The notes under the pieces are model-generated. The model did not search any database. It saw only the letters and a list, made by a program, of their open reading frames with translations, and was not told where the DNA came from. Shown here piece after piece: positions 34,511 through 46,961 of a DNA stretch of 64,000 nt. The position numbers and the translations under genes were made by a program. The stretch is taken from contig VDFB02270651.1 in the NCBI GenBank assembly GCA_007258455.2, forward strand, positions 702,022,217-702,086,216. The letters run 5' to 3'. Each line of letters opens with the position of its first letter. Positions within the stretch are counted from its first letter, which is position 1. This DNA comes from Sequoia sempervirens (taxonomy: Eukaryota; Streptophyta; Pinopsida; Cupressales; Cupressaceae).

Positions 34511-35630
34511 TTGAGAACTGTAATGATTTCCCTTCTTCTTGTGCATGCCTTGTGAAATCCAATGATCGTGAATGCCGATTTTCCTTTCCTGAACATACTT
34601 TTTTGTAAATTTATTTATACATAATTCATCTTCAGTAGTGTAGGTTTCATGTATATATATTGCTTTCCTTCTTTTGTTAGGTTATTTGGTTTGTTGTAGG
34701 TTGGCTTGCTTTAGAGTAGTTTCCTTGTGGTTTGCTTTCACTTTCCTTCTTTGGTTAGTTTAGGTGTTTTTTTTCATTTGATTCTCATTTTGTTCCCACT
34801 TTGCTGCTACTTTGCTTGGGGTTCCTCTGCTTTTAGCTGGGCACATCTATGCACACAACCATACTTATTGCCTGGGGTTGTTCTATGTATTTATTTTTTG
34901 AACTCTAATCAAGTTTTCAGAGTGGATGGTGAAGTTCTTCTGTTAATATCAAGTGATCTGGGTGTTTGATTCAAAGAGGATAAGATGTTGGTTGTTCTCA
35001 TTCTTAATGTATACTAAAATATTACATCCTTTACACATTTAAAGAATCTGAAGGTCATTGTAGGTTCCTCTTACGAAGTTGAGTTAAGTGAAAAATCTAA
35101 AATTCTACTTCAACACCATTGTGATTGTCAACCCTAAGTGTGAGCTTCACTACTTGTAGGTTGAAATAAAAGAAGTGAAAATAAAAATCAAAAGAAACAA
35201 AAAAAAATTAATACACTGAAAATCAAAAGAAAGTTTTCAAGGGGATCCAAGCAACTCTATCAGGGCGATGGACGTTTGGCAGACAGTAGAGAAATGTTTA
35301 GGAGAATCACAATGACAACCTCGTTGGGGCTATGGATGACTGACTGGTAGTGAAGCAATTTCCTAGATGCTTTTGGAGTTAGAATAAATTACAAAGCTTA
35401 ATTGGATGGAGCCTAGGTTCCTATAGCAATTGAAGGATTGGAATTAATGCAATTGCACACTTGCATTTTTAGCATACTGAAGGTTGGGTTGACCAGTGGT
35501 TTTAATCCTTTAATTAGGTAGCCTGGTTTGTTTTCCCTAGCATGAAGATTGGAACCAGAGATTCTGGGTTCATGATTCCAGTTTGTCATTGAAATTCTTT
35601 GGAGCATTTCCCTAGCAAATCACCATTTTT
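34511..35630. other. Noncoding 3' internal part of element O
   Basis: No gene is seen. From about 35360 the sequence recurs at 38370-38746, directly before LTR copy D. No clean polypurine tract precedes LTR B. Confidence 0.5.
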
Positions 35631-37576
35631 TGTGCATGTTTTGTACACATTCCCCACTGAAGGTAGGGACCCCCTCTCATGCTCCTAAGATGGGTTGCTT
35701 TGCTCTCATCTCGCATTGCATGCCCCATTTCCTAGATAAGTTTTCCCTAACTCTAAAATGATCAATTTCATATTGGCCAAAATCACCAACCTAAGTTTCA
35801 TCAAGTCATTTGTCCCTGCAGGCTAGTTCATGTAAGCTTCCATTTTCTTTTCACACAGTGTCTATTAACCCTCACAGACCTGCATTTGTGGGTATCCCCT
35901 TGCTGTGTGCCATTGTGCTCTGCTATTTATCTATAGCCAAGTCTCAGTGTCTGCCCGACATGTGGACCCCGCTATGTCCTTCATGCTTCATAGACTTGTG
36001 GTTGTGGGTCACCTTATGTGAGACTTGTTTCCCATTTCATAATTATAAGGTGGCTAACCCTGACTTCGACCCACTTGGTGGGGTCTGCATTTGGTCCTAT
36101 CATTCCCATTATGGTTCCATCGCCGTTACCCTAGTAGTGAATTAATCTCTTAATGACACCCCACACTCTTCCATCGTTTACCCACACAAAATGTTCACAT
36201 GTTTCTCTTTCTATGGGAAGATGTTAGAGATGTTGCATAGCTCTTGAATATGAACTCATGATCGACTTGCCAAATGTGGGAACCAAACTAGGTTTGTGAG
36301 GATTTTAGATAGTTCCAAGAACATAGATGGCTACCAACATAAATTATGGAGAAAAGAGGGGGTTGTTTTGTCTTCCTCCACATGATCGTAGTTTGTTAGG
36401 AGTTGTCTTGTAAGATGGAGCACAACTAATCTTCTCCACAATGGTGAAAATCTGCTAGTAGGATGCATTTGATCGAATGAGAATGTTGCAAATCCATCAA
36501 GTGAAAGACAACCTTTAAACAATTTCAACTACAGTCAAAAGGAAATCAGTTAGAAGACAAAATGCTATAGCACCTGGGCACTACAAGAAAAATTAGGAAT
36601 GAGACAAAATTTGTATTTTAAATTCCTTTATAATACGGGGTAGGTGAAACCCTAATCTAAAATGAATCTTGGACAGACAATGTGATTAAATCCTGGCAAT
36701 TCATTTCAACTTTGGAAAACTATAAATAGGGGTCTCCCCCTCATTTGTAAATGGTTGGAGAGCTGATGTAATTTAAGCATTTTGCAGTAATAAAAAACAA
36801 CATTGCATGATTTATGGGTGTTTCTTTTGAGTTTGCTTATTATGTGTGCATGGTTTTACTTCCCTATTAGTTTTAGTTGTTAGTTTCTTGAGTGGGAGTG
36901 ATAATGGTGTTTGTTGTTACAGTATTTGATGAATTTATAGCTCATTCCTTTTGTGTTTTTTTGGTGATAAATCACTTTGTAAAGCTAGTATGAGCTTTCT
37001 TACTTCATTGCTGCAATTTAGTTCAATTCCATGTTCATGATGTGTGTGTGCAATCTAAAAATCTGTAGTCCTTAGAAGATTGCATTGGTTTTGTGTAACT
37101 ATAGATTCCTCTTGGCCAAGAAAATATTAGTTTAGGAAGTTTGTCTACTATAGTAGCCTCCATGACCATTGTTCATTCATACTTTCAGGTCTAGGAACTT
37201 CCTCTCTTCCTTTCCTTTTCTTTCTTTTCTTTAATAGTGACTTTGAACAAGGTTCATTGCACATTGTAAAGCCAAATCTGAAGTTGAAATAGGAGTTCTA
37301 GACTATTGTTTGAACTTGTAGCAACTGAAAAAAAATTTCCACATCCTAAGAACTCTATTTGCAAACCCAACTTCCCACGCTTTGTAACTCATATGTAAGT
37401 CTACCTTGCAATTACCAACAAATCACAACAAACAACTGATATATTCCAACTATTGTCAAGCCCTAACATTAGAGACCTTGGATAGTGTTCTGCAATTTGA
37501 TTGTCAAAGATTGTCTTTCATGAAAGGTGGTGCACCTATGCATTACTTGTGTTGAGAGGTGCATAAAATCCCATCA
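35631..37576 (+). repeat. LTR copy B of element O
   Basis: It is homologous to 22722-24694 over the whole length and includes the TATAAATA box (36721-36728). About 115 bp of leader, matching DNA after copy A, follow it to 37690. This LTR therefore has internal sequence on both sides. Confidence 0.75.
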
Positions 37577-37696
37577 ATGGAACTAGCACTAGGAGGGCTA
37601 AATTAAGACATGGTTGAACAAAGAAATTGTTCCATTCAATCCATGCCCTTCTCCTCCTAGCACCCATCAACAAAACTAACACAATTTTGATGGATT

Positions 37697-38366
37697 GATT
37701 TATAGGTGTTTCTTTTGAGTTTTCTCATTATGTGTGCATGGTTTTACTTCCCTATTAGTTTTAGTTGTTATTTTCTTGAGTGGGAGTGATAATGGTGTTT
37801 GTTGTTACATTATTTGATGAATTTCCAGCTCATGCTTTTTATGGTTTTTTGATGATAAATCACTTTGTAAAGCTAGTCTGAGCTTCCTTACTTCATTTCT
37901 ACAATTTAGTTTGATTGCATGTTCATGATGTGTGTGTGCAATATGAAAATATATAGTCCTTAAAAGGTTGCACTATTTTTGTGTAACTGTAGGTTCCTCT
38001 TGGCCAATCAAAACTCATTTTAGGAAGTTTCTCTACTATAGCAGCCTCCATGACCACTGTTCATTCATAGTTTTAGATCTAGGAACTTCCTCTCTTCCCT
38101 GCCCTTTTTTTATTTTCTTTAATAGTGACTTTGACAAGGTTCATTGCACATTTTAAAGCCAAATATAAAGCTAAAATAGGAGTTCTATACTATTGTTTGA
38201 ACCTACAACAACTAAACAACAATTTCCACATCCAAAGAAATCCATTTTCAAACCCAACTTCCCATGCTTTGTAACTTATCTGTAAGTCCACCCTATGATT
38301 ACCAACAAATCACATGAAACAACTGAGATATTCCAAGCATCGTCAAGACCTAACCTTAGAGATATT
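37697..38366 (+). repeat. LTR copy C of element O, 3' part only
   Basis: It begins in the middle of the LTR, matching position 23926 of copy A, and ends short of the LTR end, matching about 24590. Confidence 0.65.
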
Positions 38367-39461
38367 GAGGCAATGTCCTAGATGCTTTTGGAGTTAGAAT
38401 AAATTATGTAGCTTAACTTGATGAAGCCTAGGTTCCTGTAGCAACTAAAGGATGGGAATTAACGCTCTTGCACAGACTTGGATTCCTTTGGATTTATAAT
38501 AAATTACATAGCTTAACTTGATGAAGCTTAGGTTCCTATAGCAACTGAAGTATGGGAATTAATGCAATTACACACACTTGGATTTTTGGCATACTAAAGG
38601 TTGGGTTGAGTAGTGGTTTTGATACTTTGGTTGAGCATCTAGTTTGTTTGCCCAAGCATGAGGATCAGAACCATATATTTTGTGTTCATGATTTTGGTTT
38701 TTCATCAAAATGATTTGGAGCATTTCCCCAGCAAGTCAACATTTATTGTGCATGTTTTGCACGCACACCCCGCCGAAGGTAGGGACCCCCTCTCATGCTC
38801 CTGATGGGTCATTTTCACTCTAGATGGGTTGCTTTTCTCTCATCTTGCATTGCATGCCCCATTTCCTAGCCTAAGTTGGCCCTAAACCTAAAATGATCAA
38901 TTTCATATTGGCCAAAATCATTGACCTCAGTTTCACTAAGTCATTTTCCCCTATAGGCTAGTTCTTGCAGGCTTCCATTTGCTTTTTTCCTAGTGTCCAT
39001 TAACCCTCGTGGACCCGTGTTTGCAGGTATCCTCTTGCCATGTGTCATTGTGCTCTATTTTTTATGTATATCCAAGTCTCAGTGTCTGCCAAATGTGAGG
39101 ACCCAACATTCATCTTCATCTCTATGTCCTTGATGCTTCACAGACCCATAGTTGTGGGTCACCTTATGCGAGACTCAATTCCCGTTTCACCATTTTAAGG
39201 AAGCTGACTCTGACTTCCACCCGCATGGCAAGGTCCAAATATGGTCCTACCATTCTCGTTATGGTTTTATCATCATTACCCTTACAAGAATTAATCTCTT
39301 AACGACACCCTGCACTCTTCCATCATTTACCTGCACAAAATATTCATGTGTTTCTCTTTCTGTGGGAAGATATGAGAGATGTTCCATAGCTCTTGAATAT
39401 GAACTCATAATTGACCTACAAAATCGAGGGACTAAATTGGGTTCATGAGGATTTGAAACAA
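38366..39461 (+). repeat. 3' internal end plus 5' part of LTR copy D (element O)
   Basis: The first 380 bp match 35360-35630 and contain a ~103-bp tandem duplication (about 38388-38490 and 38491-38590) absent from the other copy. LTR D begins at 38747 and matches copy A until about 39461, where similarity stops in the first half of the LTR. Confidence 0.65.
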
Positions 39462-42400
39462 TGCATTTAAAATAGCACCATGTGCTAAAATTTACCTTAC
39501 AAACAATGACATTTAAAAATTGATGAAGTGGGCTTCGTTTATCTGGAACTTGCATTACAGGTTTCTTTCTATTTATCATCATTCTCTTGGCAGTATTCCT
39601 CAAATGGATTTGCACTGGAAACCTCTTGCATGTAAAGCAAACTCACAGATTCAACATACCATCCGACCACTCTGTCCTGACTAGATGTCTCCCATGGGCA
39701 GACACCATCCATGTAGAGTCTGCCATGCGGACCTCTGTTTGATTTATACCACTCCCTTGAAAACCAATCCACCTCGGCCTTCCATGTTATTCCTCCCACA
39801 ATGACATTATTTTCCCAGTGCTCCACATCTTTACCTTCGCCCATGGCATTCACCTTTGAGGCTTCCATAAGACTTGAATAAAGTGTACTGGTTCAACTCA
39901 TGGTGCCTATAACACATGAATATTCATCGAAGAAATCCCAAAGAGGACCTAGGGTGACAGTAATTTGAAGCCACACATACTCTTCATAGATATAAAAGGG
40001 AAAGAATAACCATGGAGTGATGGGCTTGTATGTTGTTGGAATGGCTTGCAGCACCATGGCAATGGAAAAATGAGAATCATGGAGACCATCAAGGCAATCT
40101 CATAAAATTCACAAATTAAATTGTACAATCACAAAATGTTATGGTGATCATTATCATGTGTGTGACTCAAAGAAGGAATGCCAACTATTTTCTTGATTGG
40201 GAAATGCAGCCAGACAAGGGACACAAAATAAAGTGACTAAGGGCATTGATATTTCCCATTGACAACCTCTGTGGACTTAGGAAGTTTAGTTGCTGAAGCT
40301 GGTGTGTAGGCTTAACTATGATACAGGCCATTGTTTGTTAACCATGACCCTCTTGAGGCACCCCTCCACATGCCTCCCTCCATGGAACTCCCATGTGTGG
40401 ATCCCATAACTCCTTTGGCTTGCATTCTTCAAAGCAACCTCCTATGCTGTGAGTCTTGATAGCACCAATGTTGTCCGTCTCTATTGGGGTCGCAATGACA
40501 TTTCCTAAGTGTCGTCCCACATGCTATCACCTGCACCCTTTAACTAGCATTCATAGATGAAGCTTCCATGCATGGGGCGGCTAATGAAACATCGTCCAAC
40601 ATTTATTGAATATAATCTTGGGATAAAATAACAATCAATGACGTTAGTAGTGGGTGGTGTCATCTTGGGCCCATCAATGCTTCATGTGTGAAGTTTCATT
40701 TTTTGAACGTTTCTACCACCACGACCTTCATGTTATAGCAGTCCACATTTTTCAAGCCACTCTCTCCTTGACAAAGGCTCTACTTGCGGACCCCATATTA
40801 TTCATGGTCATCTCCTCCACTACTGCTCTTTAACGATGATGGTGCTTGTTGGTTCCGCTTTGTGTCCCACCTCTTTAGCAAAGTTCCCTATTGTAGTGCA
40901 TTGGTGGTGGCTTGCCACTATGATGGATATATGGCCATGGTTAACTAAGTAAAGCAACATCAAGATGATGATGGGATTCTTCTAAGCTCAATGTTGATCA
41001 ATGAGGTAGATCACTACCACCAAACCCGCCAACCTTTTGAAGTGGTGATCTCATGAAGATTGATGATATTAAGAAACCAACGTCATTTTAAAGGATATTG
41101 GATTCATTATTAGTGGCTAGTGGGTAAAGATATGATGATAATGATTATTACAAAATCCATGATGCTGATAGGAGCACAATAATATTTTGTTGGATGGAAA
41201 GATTGTGTATGTGTGAGCTAGTTATTTTTCCTGCAACACTCAAAGCCCCAGGCAAGATGTGATTACATGAAGACTTGAAGATATGTAGGTAGGGTCATGA
41301 GAATTTGAGGATTGACACCATCTAGTTTGCATTGCTATTATCCATGTGAATTCTACCATGCAGACCTCCGTCTATTGTGCATCGTTCCTTCAATGGTCAT
41401 TCTAACCCGACACCTCGCTCTCCTATACCCACAAACTTCTGACTCATGGGTTTCAATGTCACCTTGTCTTTTCCTTATTCCACTCCTTCGCAACATTTCC
41501 CTCTAACACTCCCACAAACAACCTCGACCGATGGCGATTCCACGCACCCCTCACTCTTTGCAAGTTTCCAGTGGGTAAGGTTTTTGGGCTCAAATGTGAT
41601 TGTCATGAGACCCGGCTAAAGAGGACAAGATACTAAATTATGGGATTAACTGGAGTGAAAGTGACTAATAGAGATACAATGGCAGAACCATATGCTTCAT
41701 CATTTCAACAATATTTGGAAATTAAATGATAGAACATGGGGTTCCCGTCAAAGGCTGTGAGAAGCTGGCCATACTAGGTTTAGCGCCTATGTTATCAGCT
41801 CATCGTAAGGTGGTAGGTGCCACCTAAATGTAAATCCACTAATGCTATGAGCACATGAATATGAGCTACAAATGGCACAATATTCCATTGAGTGTCAAAA
41901 ATGATAGAGGATTGACTAGTTTTGCACCAAGCAGGCTTGCGGGTTGATATAGATTAGCTCTTTTAATACAAGTGATCACCTAATAGAAATGTCAAGGATG
42001 TGAATTCATTGACTCCAAAGGAGCTACTACAATATTAATGATTATAGGGTGGCTCTTTACAAGGGTCGGGGTCACCTTTGCTATGGCCAAACCATTTTAC
42101 CTTCACAAATGCCTAATGTGCAGAGCCCACAAATTTTACCACCATGGTGATTGTTACCACTAGGGCTGTTTCCCAATGGAAACTTCATAGTAGCCTCCCA
42201 CATTACTCTTCCCATGTTGGCACCTTCTTCACAACAAAAATCTCTCATACGAAGCCTAGCCACCGTAGCATTGTTTTAATTACTTTTCTTGCCCATTCCC
42301 ATATAACACTCATTAAAATTGTATTAATACTATAATGTTTAAAGTAAGTGAGTGGAGAAATGGAGTAACCCATGGGAAAATTCAAAGCCAAAAGAACACA

Positions 42401-43100
42401 ATAAATATAGACAAGAAAATGCATATTCTAGAATGAGGGGCAATCTGGTGGAAAGAACGATAGGATGAGGGTTGGGTTCTACGTCCATGCTTGATTTCTT
42501 TGATGTACACACAAATGACCATTATCTGATGATGGTTTTGAAAGGATGGATTGGCATTCTTTTTGCTAAGGGGTGCTAGATGACTAATAGAAGGAAGTGC
42601 AAGTGCATCCCAAATGACTCTTATCCTATATAGGTAGTGGGACTCAACAATTTATGTTTATATGGCTCCCATCCTCTCAAAGCTCATCGACATGTCAAAC
42701 AAAATTGGATCAACTTCCATGCATCAAGACTGGCGACCTCATGGAGTATGTGATAATAATGATTGATTAAATGATTTGGATATAGTTTCTTCACCACATC
42801 AGTTCCTCATCACAAGGTTGATATTGACTGGCTCTCAAAAATACCTAGGAGATGAATTTACCAAGACTAATAATTTGCAACATCTTTGGCTTTAGGTATC
42901 TCCATGGGGGCAGCTGGTTGGTCTATGTCATCTCCTCTGTGGCCTTCATTCCATGACTACTCACCTCCTATTCCCCACGTCTATACATGTTGCAGAGCTT
43001 GCATCGCACCAAGAGGTTCGGGCGACATCGCTCATTATGCCTCCTTCACGATAGTGACTGTATCTAAGGGTAAATTTTAGGTTAGATTATCAAATCAATA
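39462..43100. other. Unrecognised region, moderately GC-rich
   Basis: No known gene or element was recognised. Pyrimidine-rich patches with phrases such as CCATGCGGACCTC, CCATGCAGACCTCC and TTGCGGACCCC (39724, 41359, 40788) alternate with purine-rich ones. This hints at a very old long-unit repeat, which I could not prove by eye. Confidence 0.35.
39569..39868 (-). CDS. Unrecognised 99-codon open frame
   Basis: This ATG-initiated minus-strand frame encodes a peptide with many Trp and acidic residues, for example GGITWKAEVDWFSREWYKSN and VVGWYVESVSLLYMQEVSS. That composition is more protein-like than its surroundings. I recognise no family, there is no visible promoter or neighbour relation, and the frame ends at a TAG after NDDK. 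It could be one exon-sized relic of a host gene or of a transposon, or chance. Confidence 0.2.
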   Translation of the reverse strand: MEASKVNAMGEGKDVEHWENNVIVGGITWKAEVDWFSREWYKSNRGPHGRLYMDGVCPWETSSQDRVVGWYVESVSLLYMQEVSSANPFEEYCQENDDK

Positions 43101-44691
43101 AAGCATATAAACACAAAGAAAACTATCAAGCACAATGGAAACTAAATAAAATGATTATACCTATCATCGAAGCTTCCTTGATTTACCTTCATAGCACCTT
43201 CTAACTTGTTGACTGTTGTGTTGCCCTTAGATTGAATGTACAACCAATGACTATGACAAAGTCCTAAACAAGCTTTGAAGGATTTTAAACATATGTCTAT
43301 GCCTATGAGAAAATGACTAAAATGCCTATGCCAAAAAATATCTAAAACTTGATGAAATCACAATACAAAAATAAAATGTTGCAATATTTGAGAATGAGTG
43401 TAAGTTTGACTAGTCAAAAATTGGAGAAAATTTGGCATTTTATAGAAAATGCAATTTTGGACAGACATACGAGATTGACTTTTGACATAAACCTAAAATC
43501 AGAGGACAACATTTAATGTTATAATCCCTAATTAGGGTTAGGGAAAAATCATTAAATGAGTTGTCGAGATGTCATTTAAGAAAATAAAATCGGCGGTGGA
43601 GAATAGATGAGATAATTAATTAGAAAAATCAAGATTTTCAAAAATCAAGAAGATAAAGACTGCCTGATTTGTGAGATTCGAAAAATCAAGAAGATAAGAG
43701 TTGAACTAAATATCAGATTTGGAAAATCAATAATTTTCTCAATTACTTGATTTTTGGAAGAAAGTTACCATTTTGAATTAAATTAATTCAAAATATGGAT
43801 TTTGTGAGATAATAAATAATTGATTTTTAGATTATTTACTAAAATGAACTGTCAGTCAAGAATGTGATATCATTTTAAATAATTAATTTATTTAAAATGA
43901 GAGAAATGTTAAATTTGGCAATTAAATAATTAAAGATAATTATTTAATTGAGAGGATATGATTAATAATTAAATAAATTAATAAATTTCATTTAATTATG
44001 AGCATTAGTGACATATTAAATAAATAAATAAAATTCATTTATTTAATAATCGAGAAGAATAAATGAACAAAGGTAATTAAATAAATTAATAAATTTCTTT
44101 AATTGTAAGAGGATAATAGACCCTTTTTTTATATTAAAAATAGTTCAACAAATTACAGCAGAATGAGAGAACAATTCAGCAAATTACAGCCAAATGAGAG
44201 AACAATTAGTTCTCAGAATAACCCTCAAACACTAAGCCTCCAACTTGTTACATATGCAAGAAAATTTTAGTTTGCAACAAAGAGCAGACACGAGAAAGAA
44301 AGAGGAGACCCCAGACGCCTCAAAACATAACTACAACACCTCCTGTTTTGTAACAAAACTAAATTTTGTTGCCATCAGAATCAACACGTACAACCTCCTG
44401 TGTAGTTTGTTGCAACACACAGATAGCCTCTGAGAGCCGCGCAACCTTAGAAATCTCGCTTGACTTAGGATCAGCTTCATCACTCCCAGCAGCCAGGTAT
44501 TGAATAAATAAATATAATTTATTTATTTAATAATCATGAAGAATACAAGAGACATGAATTAATTAAATAATAATGTATTATTTAATTAATAGTTGAATGT
44601 GGACCAACGACATAATTAAATGTCATAATTATGCTAGGATGAAAGTGGTAAAATAGAGCTTGCAAGCCTATGCCATTTTTACGTGTCTACA
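43100..44691 (-). repeat. LTR of a minus-strand element (TGTAGACACG start)
   Basis: On the minus strand the LTR starts TGTAGACACG at 44691, right after a polypurine tract. It contains repeated AATAAATTAATAAATTTC-type AT blocks (43900-44110 and 44510-44600), then a TTGATTTTTC-rich part and a CTATAAAATGCC TATA-like word (about 43437-43448). The far end, near 43100, is not resolved. A foreign 370-bp stretch is inserted at about 44131-44500. Confidence 0.55.
44131..44500 (-). pseudogene. Possible retrocopied mRNA 3' end inside an LTR
   Basis: On the minus strand an open stretch (SSEISKVARLSEAICVLQQT, then TQEVVRVDSDGNKI) runs from about 44495 to a TAG near 44360. About 230 bp without coding character follow, then an A-rich end (ATAAAAAAAGGG). 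Its base composition differs sharply from the AT blocks on both sides. It looks like the end of a host mRNA (last codons, 3' UTR, short poly(A)) retrocopied into the LTR. I do not recognise the gene. A 31-bp tandem duplication lies at 44146-44207. Confidence 0.35.
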
Positions 44692-44705
44692 TTTTCCCCC
44701 TCTTT
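44692..44705 (-). other. Polypurine tract of the minus-strand element
   Basis: The minus strand reads AAAGAGGGGGAAAA directly before the LTR start TGTAGACACG. Confidence 0.65.
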
Positions 44706-46960
44706 GTCATAATGTAGCATGTCACATTGTGACAAAGAAACTAAGTCAAAAATATGCCCTAGTGAAGGTATAGAGTATTAATGCCCGCTTAGGAAATTTT
44801 TTAAATTTTTGGGCCAGGGATGGAAAAATTTGGAAAGGGTCCCAATAAAGTCAATTTGATGAGCAGAAAGACAGTGGCGTAGACGATTTCATATTTTAAG
44901 GCAGCCAAAAGTGTGGTCAAGGGTTTTTCTAAAGAGGGCTTGGAGATCAAGTTTTTTATAAGTGCTCTAAATCAGAAAAATAGCCTCACCATTGTGATCA
45001 GAGGGGTTGAGCGACATATAATTTGATATATTTTGCTTGCAGGAAATTTTTTATTTTTTTTTATTTTTTGAAATCCTTATTATTGCAAGTGTATACAGTG
45101 AATATTTATCAAAGGGTTTCGTTGAATGCATAAAAAATATATATATTGCATATTTTTAGTAATAATATTTTGATTTTGTTGTATATATATTGGGTCAATT
45201 TTTTTTAACTTACAGAATTTTGATGACAAAAATATATGAATATATATTCGCATATGCTTGCAGCTTGTGGAGTATATCCACACAACCCGCAGTTTGCATG
45301 GTCACACTGGGTTTTCAAATTCTATTCACTCTTTGTTCAAATCTAACATGGCTGTGTTCTTTCAAAAGTTAAAACTTTTATTAAAAAACAAAAATCTTTA
45401 GCCTTTTATTTCTTTACAATTACCTTTTTTTAAAAAAGGTTTTAAATCAAATGTTAATTTGTTTTATTTTTTATTTTTCAAGGAGTTAGCTCCAGGTCAT
45501 ATGGAAGACCATGGGCTATGATAAATAGACACCCAACACTCAGTCACAGCCTCTGGTCATGTGGGGGCTGAAATTTAGGTGTTTAGGGGTTTAATCTAGC
45601 TCCTTTCTTACATGTATTTTTCTAAAAAAGCAATTTTACTAAAATGGGCATAACTTTTGCATAACAACTCAGATTTTTGAAATTCAAAAAGCATTGGAAA
45701 GCTGACCCAGAAAGCTACATAGTGAGGAAGAAAATTTCAGGTGAATATATCATTTTCAGTACTCGTTCATCAGTCAAAGTCAAAGTTGCATTTAAACTTC
45801 AAACGGACATATCTTGAGCAAAATTGATCCAATTTCGATGATTTTTTTATAAAGAGCATGAAATTTGTTGAAATTTCTTTTTATGCAATCCATTCATCTA
45901 TTTTAGGTCATCTCAATCATATTTTATCAAAATTACTCTTTTACACATGACTTTCTTTTATGAAAGTTTACTTGGTCTTTCTCAATTTTGTGGCTTGTAG
46001 GTGAATCAAAGGAGCTATAGCAACATTTGGATCAGTCACAACAACAATTTGGAAAGTGAAAATAACTAGGTGCACTCATTTCATCCTTCATCTCTTAATA
46101 ATTGTTTGTCACACATTTGGATTTGGGCTCTTAAAACGAATCTTGTTTTCAATCACATATCAAAAATTGGGTCTAAAATTAACCATTGTCTTCCATCACA
46201 TCTTGATTTGGGATCTAAAAAGAATCAATGCTTCCATTGTTTTCTTATACACATTTCCTTTCTAAGGGTCAATTAATCATTACGAGTTTGAATCAAGTGT
46301 GTGTTTGATCGCAAACACCTCACTTGGTTTGCTTCTGTCAAACCCTTCATAGGAGGCCTACTAGGGGATTTCATCACCCCTGGGGATGACCTCAATCAAA
46401 GTGTGAATCTAAATACATGCTTATTTGAGAGTTGAAATCTTCTCACTCTTAGCTAAGCCCCAAAGAACTTTATACCTTTGGGAAGTGAAGGTGAAGGGTG
46501 GATTACCCCTTTCTCCATGTTGTGTGGTAGGATTTTGATTTCAAATCATTCCTTAGTCAACCTTGTGCAAACTAGCTTGAGACCTGATTGGCCATACCCA
46601 ACTTGACTAGTCATAGGGCTTGTTCTTGTGTATTCAAGTGTTTTCTTAATCATAACATTTAATCTTCAAAGAAAAATTTATCATTGTATTTGGTGTGTGT
46701 GTTCATGCATTTACATGTGAAATATTGTGTTTGATAATGACCAAGTCAAACTTCCAATAAACAGTTGACACATCATCCAAATCATACAATATTTTCATTC
46801 CATATCATATCCTAATCATCATCATCTCTTTAATCCAATCAACATCATTTTACACCACAAAAACATTGGAATACATAGCACAAGAGCTTGTTCATGTGCT
46901 TCATGTGGCTAAAACAAGTCAAGCACCTTTACCCCAATGACTCATTCATAGATTTCATGG
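44706..46960. other. Noncoding internal DNA between inverted elements
   Basis: No gene is seen. The left part should belong to the minus-strand element next to its polypurine tract. The right part should be leader DNA of the plus-strand element whose frame begins at 46962. No primer-binding site could be picked out. Confidence 0.4.
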
Positions 46961-46961
46961 C

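Larger units (their letters stand above)
22722..39461 (+). mobile_element. Outer non-autonomous LTR element O with rearranged right end
   Basis: LTR A, a leader and the first half of a reading frame (to 26591) are followed by a 7.2-kb inserted element. The frame then continues from 33778, with a noncoding 3' part and LTR B. Beyond LTR B lie about 115 bp of repeated leader, the 3' half of another LTR (C), the 3' internal end and the 5' half of a fourth LTR (D), cut off near 39461. No reverse transcriptase, RNase H or integrase motif is present. The chain of LTRs indicates unequal recombination between copies. Confidence 0.7.

Noticed and set aside
44245..44433. 62-codon plus-strand frame
   Set aside because: It is the antisense of the better-supported minus-strand retrocopy candidate.
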